The notes beneath the pieces are model-generated. The model was not told the origin of the DNA. It saw only the letters and a list, made by a program, of their open reading frames with translations, and did no database searches. Shown piece after piece: positions 58,490 through 64,000 of a stretch of DNA of 64,000 nucleotides. The stretch comes from Propionivibrio dicarboxylicus (GTDB lineage: Bacteria > Pseudomonadota > Gammaproteobacteria > Burkholderiales > Rhodocyclaceae), in the NCBI RefSeq assembly GCF_900099695.1, contig NZ_FNCY01000009.1:17350-81349 (forward strand). The letters run 5' to 3'. The position numbers and the translations under genes were made by a program. The stretch's first letter is position 1. Each line of letters opens with the position of its first letter.

Positions 58490-58891
58490 TTACCCAATTC
58501 TCCCAGCATAAGGCCCAAAAAACCGGACAGATTCTAAGCGATTTCGAAACGCAATAGTCAAAATACATACAAAACAAGTAAATACAACGTCAATCCTACA
58601 AATAACTTGAGCACAGTATCGCTGCCGCCGCCAATCCCTACCGCCACAAGGGTCGAATTCGGCAAAAGCATAGGCGCGATTACAATCGATGTGATAGCAT
58701 CTTTCCCGCCCCAACAGTGGCAACAAGAAACATGATGAAACACGCTTCGCAGCGCAGGTTCAGCCCATCCCTCGAACTAGCCGGCGGCGTACTCTCGCCT
58801 CTCCCGGCACTCCCTACATTACAAGACGGGCAGGTTGACCTTGCGTCAATTATGGTTTTTCCAACTACCCAACAGAGAGAGAGTATTTGTC
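58490..58891. other. 402-base spacer upstream of pckG and pbpG
   Basis: Divergent spacer with lower GC than its flanks, especially 58540-58620. It holds a plausible pbpG promoter on the minus strand (separate entry) and presumably the pckG promoter on the plus strand, for which I see no convincing hexamer pair. Short frames in it, including a 61-codon minus-strand frame with a hydrophobic end (58558-58743), lack ribosome sites and known motifs and were not called as genes. Confidence 0.5.
58531..58561 (-). promoter_or_regulatory. Candidate pbpG promoter
   Basis: Minus strand: TTGACT (58561-58556), 19-base spacer, TAGAAT (58536-58531). A start near 58524 would give a leader of about 35 bases. 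Both hexamers match the sigma-70 consensus well, but the spacer is longer than optimal. Confidence 0.45.
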
Positions 58892-60727
58892 ATGAGTCAA
58901 ACTGTACCAATCAATGCACCGTCGTATGTCACCCATGAAGGCCTGAAGCAATGGGTCGCCGAAATCGCCGCACTGACCACGCCGGAGCGTGTCGTGTGGG
59001 CCGATGGCTCCCAGGAAGAATATGACCGTCTGTGCCAGGAACTGGTGGATGCCGGCACCTTCGTCAAACTGAAGAAGCGCAAGAATTCCTACCTCGCATT
59101 CTCCGACCCCTCCGACGTCGCGCGCGTCGAAGACCGCACCTACATCTGCTCGGAAAAACAGGAAGACGCCGGCCCGACCAACAACTGGGAAGCCCCGGCC
59201 AAGATGCGTGACACGCTGAACGGCCTGTTCAAGGGCTGCATGAAGGGTCGGACGATGTACGTCATTCCCTTCTCGATGGGCCCGCTCGGCTCGCCGATCG
59301 CCCAAATCGGCATCGAAATCACCGACTCGGCCTATGTCGTCGTCAACATGCGCATCATGACGCGCATGGGCAAGGACGTTTTCCCGATCCTCGGCAACGA
59401 CGGCACCTACGTCCCCTGCGTGCACTCAATCGGCGCACCGAAAGAGCCGGGCACCAAGGACCCGAAGTGGCCGTGCAACCCGACCACCAAGTACATCGTT
59501 CACTACCCGGAAACGCGCGAAATCTGGTCGTACGGCTCAGGTTACGGCGGCAATGCCCTGCTCGGCAAGAAGTGCCTGGCTTTGCGTATCGCCTCGAGCA
59601 TGGCGCGCGACGGCGGCTGGCTGGCCGAACACATGCTGATCCTCGGCGTCGAGTCGCCTGCCGGTGACAAGCACTATGTCTGCGCCGCCTTCCCGTCGGC
59701 CTGCGGCAAGACCAACTTCGCCATGCTGGTCCCGCCGGCCGGTCTGAAAGGCTGGAAAATCACGACGATCGGCGACGATATCGCCTGGATCAAGCCGCGC
59801 AAGGACAAGGACGGCGTCACCCGCCTCTACGCGATCAACCCGGAAGCCGGTTTCTTCGGTGTCGCCCCGGGCACGAACGATAAGACCAACTTCAACGCAA
59901 TGGCCTCGCTGGCCGAAAACACCATCTTCACCAACGTCGCGCTGACCGACGACGGCGACGTCTGGTGGGAAGGCATGGGCCCGGCGCCCGCCCACGCGAT
60001 CGACTGGCAGGGCAACGACTGGACGCCGGAAATCGCCAAGGAAAAAGGCACCAAGGCCGCGCATCCGAACTCGCGCTTCACCGCCCCGGCCTCGCAATGC
60101 CCGTGCATCGACAAGGATTGGTCGAATGGCGACGGCGTGCCGATTTCGGCCTTCCTGTTCGGCGGCCGCCGCGCTTCGACGGTGCCGTTGGTCTGCCAGG
60201 CCACCGACTGGGAGCACGGCGTCTACACGGCCGCCACGCTCGGTTCCGAAACGACGGCTGCCGCCTTCGGTGCGCAAGGCGTCGTGCGTCGCGATCCGTT
60301 CGCCATGCTGCCGTTCTGCGGCTACCACATGGCTGACTACTACAGCCACTGGCTTAAGATGGGTCCGGTCGCCACCAAGCCGGTGCCGATCTTCATGGTC
60401 AACTGGTTCCGCACGGACGAGAAGGGCGGCTTCGCCTGGCCGGGCTTTGGCGACAATGCCCGCGTGCTGAAGTGGATCATCGACCGTTGTGAAGGCCGCG
60501 TCGGTGGCGTCGACACCGCGCTGGGCACCATGCCCAAGTACGATGACATCGACTGGACCGGTGCCGATTTCAGCAAGGAACAGTTCGAAAACGTCACCAA
60601 GCTCGACAAGGACGTTTGGCTCGGCGAACTCGCTGGCGTCAAGGAATGGTTCGAGAAGATGGGCAGCAAGCTGCCGACCAAGCTCGCCGCCATCCGCGAC
60701 GAACTCGAGGCCAAGTTCAAGGCCTGA
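58892..60727 (+). CDS. pckG: GTP-dependent phosphoenolpyruvate carboxykinase
   Basis: Cytoplasmic enzyme interconverting oxaloacetate + GTP and PEP + CO2 + GDP, central to gluconeogenesis and anaplerosis. The 611-residue protein has the kinase-1a P-loop with reactive cysteine [11 protein letters not shown] (about 284-294), GDDIAWIK metal-site aspartates, FGGRRAST, and the GTP-class segment [22 protein letters not shown] (core FAWPGFGDN). This marks the GTP type, not the ATP type of E. coli. The ATG at 58892 was chosen by family start MSQ...; AGAGAGAG lies upstream. A strong terminator follows. Confidence 0.97.
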   Translation: MSQTVPINAPSYVTHEGLKQWVAEIAALTTPERVVWADGSQEEYDRLCQELVDAGTFVKLKKRKNSYLAFSDPSDVARVEDRTYICSEKQEDAGPTNNWEAPAKMRDTLNGLFKGCMKGRTMYVIPFSMGPLGSPIAQIGIEITDSAYVVVNMRIMTRMGKDVFPILGNDGTYVPCVHSIGAPKEPGTKDPKWPCNPTTKYIVHYPETREIWSYGSGYGGNALLGKKCLALRIASSMARDGGWLAEHMLILGVESPAGDKHYVCAAFPSACGKTNFAMLVPPAGLKGWKITTIGDDIAWIKPRKDKDGVTRLYAINPEAGFFGVAPGTNDKTNFNAMASLAENTIFTNVALTDDGDVWWEGMGPAPAHAIDWQGNDWTPEIAKEKGTKAAHPNSRFTAPASQCPCIDKDWSNGDGVPISAFLFGGRRASTVPLVCQATDWEHGVYTAATLGSETTAAAFGAQGVVRRDPFAMLPFCGYHMADYYSHWLKMGPVATKPVPIFMVNWFRTDEKGGFAWPGFGDNARVLKWIIDRCEGRVGGVDTALGTMPKYDDIDWTGADFSKEQFENVTKLDKDVWLGELAGVKEWFEKMGSKLPTKLAAIRDELEAKFKA

Positions 60728-60749
60728 TCGAGCACGCCTCACGGCACCA

Positions 60750-60775
60750 AAGGCCGCCTTCGGGCGGCCTTTTTT
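60750..60775 (+). terminator. Intrinsic terminator of pckG
   Basis: AGGCCGCC, loop TTCG, GGCGGCCT, then TTTTT. A UUCG-type tetraloop closes an 8-bp GC stem, 23 bases past the pckG stop. Confidence 0.93.
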
Positions 60776-60834
60776 CCTCGCCCCCGACCGTGCCGTGCCC
60801 TCCACCCTTTTTCCTTCACAGGATCACTTCAGCC

Positions 60835-61998
60835 ATGCATCCCCTTTCCGCCAGCCGCCTCGCCAACATCGAACCGTTTCATGTCATGGAGTTGCTGACG
60901 CATGCCAAAGCACTGGAGGCTGCCGGACGCGACATCATCCATATGGAAATAGGCGAGCCGGACTTCCCGACGCCAGCCCCCATCATCGCGGCAGCGCAAA
61001 CGCGCCTCGCCCGCGGCGACATTTTCTACACGCCAGCGCTCGGACTGCCGGAATTGCGCGAAGCGATCGCCGAGCACTACCGCACGCGTTATGGCGTCAG
61101 CATTGCGCCCAGTCGCATTGCCGTCACCGCCGGCGCTTCTGGCGCGCTGCTGCTTGCGCTCGCCTGCATGGTCTCGCCCGGTAGCGAATGGTTGCTCACC
61201 GACCCCGGCTATCCCTGTAACGCCAACTTCGTCCGCGCTTTCGAAGGACTTCCTGTCGGCATCCAGGTTCGGCCAGAAGATCGCTTCCAACCGACGCCGG
61301 AAGACATCGAGCGCCATTGGAACGAACGTACTGGCGGCGCACTGTTCGCCTCACCGGCCAACCCGACCGGAACGCTGATCGACGAAACGGTACTCGGTGA
61401 CATCGCCCGATGCGTCGCCAAGAAAGGCGGCACACTAATCGTCGACGAAATCTACCAAGGGCTGACCTACGAACAAGATGCGCGCAGTGCGCTTTCGATC
61501 AGCGACGATATTTTCATCGTTCAGAGTTTCTCAAAATATTTCAACATGACCGGCTGGCGCCTCGGTTGGCTGGTCGTGCCCGAACGATATACCCGCGACA
61601 TCGAAAAGCTCGCGCAAAACCTCTTCATCGCCGCGTCCACGATCGCACAGTACGGCGCGCTGGCCGCCTTCCTGCCCGAAACGATCGACATCCTCGAACA
61701 GCGACGTGCGGAATTCAAGCGACGCCGGGATTACCTCGTCCCTGCACTGGAGTCGTTGGGCTTTCATCTGCCGGCAAAACCCGAAGGGGCATTCTATGCG
61801 TACACAGACTGCAGCACGCTGACGCCGGACAGTCATCAATTTGCGCTATCACTGCTTGAGCGCGCCGGCGTGGCAGTCACCCCCGGGCTTGATTTCGGCG
61901 TCGCCGCACCCCGATCGCATATTCGCTTTGCCTACACGACGGGCATAGAACGGCTGGAAGAAGCGATCGACAGGATCCGAACGTTTCTCGCCAAATAA
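60835..61998 (+). CDS. PLP-dependent aminotransferase (class I/II, AspC/AlaA-like)
   Basis: A 387-residue fold-type I aminotransferase. It shows HMEIGEPDFPTP (about 36-47), FYTPALGLPELREAI, ASPANPTGTLID, DEIYQGLTYE and the PLP lysine in QSFSKYFNMTGWRLGW. The substrate is not fixed by sequence; relatives are annotated as aspartate, alanine or general aromatic aminotransferases. The ATG at 60835 is preceded by CAGGATCACTTCAGCC with weak ribosome-site character. It is separated from pckG by a terminator, so it has its own promoter or depends on readthrough. Confidence 0.92.
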   Translation: MHPLSASRLANIEPFHVMELLTHAKALEAAGRDIIHMEIGEPDFPTPAPIIAAAQTRLARGDIFYTPALGLPELREAIAEHYRTRYGVSIAPSRIAVTAGASGALLLALACMVSPGSEWLLTDPGYPCNANFVRAFEGLPVGIQVRPEDRFQPTPEDIERHWNERTGGALFASPANPTGTLIDETVLGDIARCVAKKGGTLIVDEIYQGLTYEQDARSALSISDDIFIVQSFSKYFNMTGWRLGWLVVPERYTRDIEKLAQNLFIAASTIAQYGALAAFLPETIDILEQRRAEFKRRRDYLVPALESLGFHLPAKPEGAFYAYTDCSTLTPDSHQFALSLLERAGVAVTPGLDFGVAAPRSHIRFAYTTGIERLEEAIDRIRTFLAK

Positions 61999-62028
61999 CA
62001 AGGGGCTCGACCGAAGCCGGGCCCCTTG
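61999..62028. terminator. Stem-loop between the aminotransferase and histone-like genes
   Basis: CAAGGGGC (61999-62006) and GCCCCTTG (62021-62028) form an 8-bp stem with a 14-base loop that can pair partly. It starts directly after the aminotransferase stop and lies between convergent genes. No long U-run is present. Confidence 0.5.
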
Positions 62029-62068
62029 CGCCGGAGAGGAGACAGGCCGGCGGCCGTCTCCCGGCAGA

Positions 62069-62863
62069 TCACTTCGGACGCGAACCCGTCGGGAACGGCC
62101 AAGCGCCGGTGGGATTCAGTGCCGATTTGATTCCCGGCGTCGCCGCCGTCGAGGGCTGAGCCGAAGCCGGCGCAGCTGCTGCAGGCGCCGGAGCGGGTAC
62201 CGCTGCCTTCTTGACGGGAGCCTTCTTCACCTCGGGTTTCGCCGCAGGCTTGGCTGCTTCCTTTTTCACCGCGACTTTTTTTGCAGCCGGTTTCGCGGCA
62301 GGTTTGGCCTCAACCTTTTTCGCCGCCGGCTTGGCGGCAGCCTTCTTCACCGCCGGTTTGGCGGCAACCTTCTTCACCGCCGGCTTGGCGGCAGGTTTGG
62401 CGGCGGGCTTGGCAACCGCTTTCTTCGCCACGACCTTCTTGGCGACGGCCTTCTTCACCGCTGGCTTGGCGGCCGGCTTGGCAGCAACCTTTTTGGCAAC
62501 CGCCTTCTTCACCGCCGGCTTGGCAGCAGGCTTGGCGACGGCTTTCTTCGCCACGGCTTTCTTGGCGACGGCCTTCTTCACTGCCGGTTTGGCGGCAGGC
62601 TTGGCTACCGCCTTCTTGGCAACCGCCTTCTTCACCGCCGGCTTGGCGGCAGACTTGGCGACGGCTTTCTTCGCCACGACCTTTTTCACCGCAGGCTTGG
62701 CGGCCGGCTTGGCCACGACCTTCTTCGCGACGGCCTTCTTCACCGCCGGCTTCGCTACCTTGACAGCGGCTTTTTTCGCCACAGGCTTGGCGGCGGCTTT
62801 CACTGCAGTTTTCTTGGCAGCAGGCTTCGCAGCCGCCGCCGGTTTCTTAGCACTTGTTGCCAT
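62069..62863 (-). CDS. Histone H1-like Lys/Ala-rich nucleoid protein
   Basis: A 264-residue, very basic low-complexity protein built from imperfect repeats of the type KPAAKPAVKKAVAKK (about 20-215). A Pro/Ala hinge follows, then a distinct non-repetitive tail with LNPTGAWPFPTGSRPK. Such proteins resemble eukaryotic H1 tails and bacterial AlgP or Hc-like proteins and are thought to bind DNA non-specifically. Nucleic-acid binding is inferred from composition. A near-perfect ribosome site AAGGAGGT lies a few bases before the ATG, suggesting high expression. Confidence 0.85.
   Translation of the reverse strand: MATSAKKPAAAAKPAAKKTAVKAAAKPVAKKAAVKVAKPAVKKAVAKKVVAKPAAKPAVKKVVAKKAVAKSAAKPAVKKAVAKKAVAKPAAKPAVKKAVAKKAVAKKAVAKPAAKPAVKKAVAKKVAAKPAAKPAVKKAVAKKVVAKKAVAKPAAKPAAKPAVKKVAAKPAVKKAAAKPAAKKVEAKPAAKPAAKKVAVKKEAAKPAAKPEVKKAPVKKAAVPAPAPAAAAPASAQPSTAATPGIKSALNPTGAWPFPTGSRPK
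62270..62800 (-). repeat. Imperfect tandem repeats inside the histone-like gene
   Basis: The coding DNA is made of degenerate units of about 45-60 bases. Each encodes a Lys-Pro-Ala-Ala block followed by Val-Lys-Lys-Ala-Val-Ala-Lys-Lys. Copies differ at synonymous positions and in length. Such tracts commonly expand and contract by slippage or recombination, so repeat number is expected to vary between strains. Confidence 0.75.
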
Positions 62864-63341
62864 CTCAACCTCCTTCTAGGAAAAAACTGATTAACCCCTC
62901 GTGTAAAACGACTGCGACCCGCCCGCTTTCATTGCGGACCTTTCAACAAGCGCATCGCCGACGCGCACATTGAATCCTCGACAAAACCCGGCAAACGCCA
63001 AACCGACAGAACGCGCGCGACAATGCCATAAGCATGACGCGAAACTCGGAACGAAGCCGAGCCGGTCGGCCAGAAAAAATGGGGAACAGAAGCAGAGAGA
63101 AACGGAGACCAGGCAACACCGTACGACCCCGGTAAGCGCATCATGACAAATAGATTTTCGTGACTCAATAATCCGTTCAAATCTATCAAGGTCCGCTAAC
63201 GGAAACCAGCGCAAGCAACAAGCATCCGGATTCCAATCATTGAAGCTGGCACAAATCGCTGCCACACATCGGCTACTAGATATTGTGCCTCTCTCGTCAA
63301 TCGAGACTAATTGTAGTTTCCGAAAACACTTGACGCAAGAA
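62864..63341. other. 478-base stretch without a recognisable gene
   Basis: GC content drops compared with the flanks, and codon-like structure is lost. The left edge holds the ribosome site and presumably the promoter of the histone-like gene. A minus-strand frame of 124 codons (62891-63265) has no recognised motif, unusual Cys/Phe-rich composition and no good ribosome site, so I do not call it. No tRNA or known RNA was recognised. It may be regulatory DNA or a decayed gene. Confidence 0.5.
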
Positions 63342-63932
63342 TTATTTTGTGCCCTGCATAAAAAACCGCGTTATGCGATTGCGCTCTGCCACTAGCATCG
63401 CAGGCAAACGAGTCCAATCGAAGCGCGTACCGGGGTCAGTCTTGCGCCCTGGAGAAATATCGGCATGTCCCGCCACTGCAGCAATGGGATACCGATGACT
63501 CAAACACGCGACCAGACTCGACAAGCGCCGATATTGCGCCTCTTCGAAGACGTCGTCATCACCGCCTTCAAGTTCGATGCCGATGGAAAAGTCATTGCAG
63601 CGCGAACGCCCCTGCCATGCCGACACGCCTGCATGCCACGCGCGATCGCAGCAAGAAACGAACTGCACCAACTCGCCGTCACGTCGAATAAAAAAATGCG
63701 ACGACACACGCAAGCCCTTGAGCCCGACAAAATACGGATGCGCGGAAGTATCGAGCGAATTAAGGAATAGCCGCTCAACGCAATCACCAGAGAACACCCC
63801 GGGGGGCAGACTGATGGCATGAACGACAAGCAACGATATCGCCATATCGATGGGGCGCGTATCGAAATTGGGCGACGGAACTCGCCGCGCCTCAATCAGC
63901 CATCCATCAGGGCCAAGCGTCATTTCAGCCAT
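63342..63932 (-). CDS. ampD: 1,6-anhydro-N-acetylmuramyl-L-alanine amidase AmpD
   Basis: Cytoplasmic zinc amidase that cuts the stem peptide from anhydro-muropeptides during peptidoglycan recycling; its loss derepresses AmpC in other bacteria. The 196-residue protein has zinc ligands His38 (VVHAISLPPG), His156 and Asp166 in GHADISPGRKTDPG, the catalytic Glu120 region SIGIELEG, and Lys164. Length is typical. The ATG overlaps the end of the upstream PilR-type gene by 8 bases. Confidence 0.96.
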   Translation of the reverse strand: MAEMTLGPDGWLIEARRVPSPNFDTRPIDMAISLLVVHAISLPPGVFSGDCVERLFLNSLDTSAHPYFVGLKGLRVSSHFFIRRDGELVQFVSCCDRAWHAGVSAWQGRSRCNDFSIGIELEGGDDDVFEEAQYRRLSSLVACLSHRYPIAAVAGHADISPGRKTDPGTRFDWTRLPAMLVAERNRITRFFMQGTK

Positions 63933-64000
63933 GGTCGATCCCTAACCGCTCAATGCGATAGCGCAAAGAGCGGAACGTCACGCCAAGCAGACGGGCCGCT
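63925..64000 (-). CDS. pilR: C-terminal end of a PilR/NtrC-type response regulator (cut by window edge)
   Basis: The last 25 codons visible on the minus strand read AARLLGVTFRSLRYRIERLG plus a short end. This is the second half of a Fis-type helix-turn-helix as found at the C-terminus of sigma-54 activators. The TFRSLRYR context is typical of PilR, which with PilS activates type IV pilin transcription. The rest lies outside the window. It overlaps ampD by 8 bases, so ampD is probably expressed with it. Confidence 0.7.
   Translation of the reverse strand, partial: AARLLGVTFRSLRYRIERLGIDHG

Noticed and set aside
58558-58743. 61-codon minus-strand frame with a hydrophobic C-terminus
   Set aside because: No ribosome site, no homology recognised, and it overlaps the promoter region of pbpG and pckG; weak evidence only.
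62270-62800. Tandem repeats considered as a CRISPR-like array
   Set aside because: Units are degenerate, in frame, contiguous without unique spacers, and encode a Lys/Ala-rich protein.
62211-62879. Plus-strand Phe/Ala-rich repetitive frame
   Set aside because: Reverse reading of the Lys/Ala repeats of the histone-like gene; the minus strand has the strong ribosome site.
62891-63265. 124-codon minus-strand frame
   Set aside because: Cys/Phe-rich composition unlike neighbouring proteins, no ribosome site and no recognisable motif.

Overview
The window is a contiguous piece of a GC-rich betaproteobacterial chromosome. Gene order and protein types point to Rhodocyclales (a Dechloromonas, Azonexus, Propionivibrio or Accumulibacter-like lineage). 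This placement is inferred from the dcw cluster, the rsmI/yraN/gmhA-diaA/dolP/rfaE2 block, the yhdP-nitrilase-tldD block and a lysine/alanine-rich histone-like protein. I ran no database search. Almost everything is core chromosome: I see no prophage, insertion sequence, CRISPR array, defence island or tRNA gene.

Region 1 (1-16.8 kb, minus strand) is a complete, tightly packed division and cell wall (dcw) operon. It is transcribed from a promoter near 16.75 kb: mraZ, rsmH, ftsL, ftsI, murE, murF, mraY, murD, ftsW, murG, murC, ddl, ftsQ, ftsA, ftsZ. Most neighbours overlap by 1-4 bases. The one break in the packing is the ftsW-murG junction. It is bridged exactly by an unannotated 36-codon ORF (6687-6797) that overlaps both neighbours by four bases and repeats the FtsW C-terminal tail. 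I consider this the most interesting observation in the window. MraZ boxes lie on the cluster promoter.

Region 2 (16.9-24.9 kb) holds a small zinc-ribbon protein, RNase P RNA (rnpB, minus strand), a lipoprotein, pyrC, rsmI, and a divergent plus-strand cluster: yraN, a secreted HIRAN protein, a GmhA/DiaA SIS protein, the BON lipoprotein DolP, and the heptose-1-phosphate adenylyltransferase rfaE2. An aldo/keto reductase and an alpha/beta hydrolase follow.

Region 3 (24.9-35.5 kb) contains alaS, an orphan ABC-type solute-binding protein, a small lipoprotein, an RhlE-type RNA helicase, an HDOD protein, a cobalamin adenosyltransferase, aroG with a downstream UbiA-family prenyl-phosphate phosphoribosyltransferase-like gene, and a LysE-type exporter.

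Region 4 (35.6-52.6 kb) contains tldD, a nitrilase-family amidase and the large envelope protein YhdP on the minus strand. Next come glnE, a DyP-type peroxidase, mscL, a methionine-type aminotransferase and a YcgR-type PilZ protein. A plus-strand operon follows with mtnA, a class II aldolase and an FAD-dependent oxidoreductase; with the aminotransferase this suggests a shortened methylthioadenosine salvage route. A small ORF, a DUF3820 protein and a LEA-type lipoprotein close the region.

Region 5 (52.6-64 kb) holds an acetyl/succinyl-CoA:acetate CoA-transferase, dtd with a zinc-type CDF exporter, a truncated aldehyde-dehydrogenase-like gene divergent from an IclR regulator, PBP7 (pbpG), GTP-dependent PEP carboxykinase (pckG), an aminotransferase, the histone-H1-like protein, a gene-poor 480-base stretch, ampD, and the extreme C-terminus of a PilR/NtrC-type response regulator cut by the window edge.
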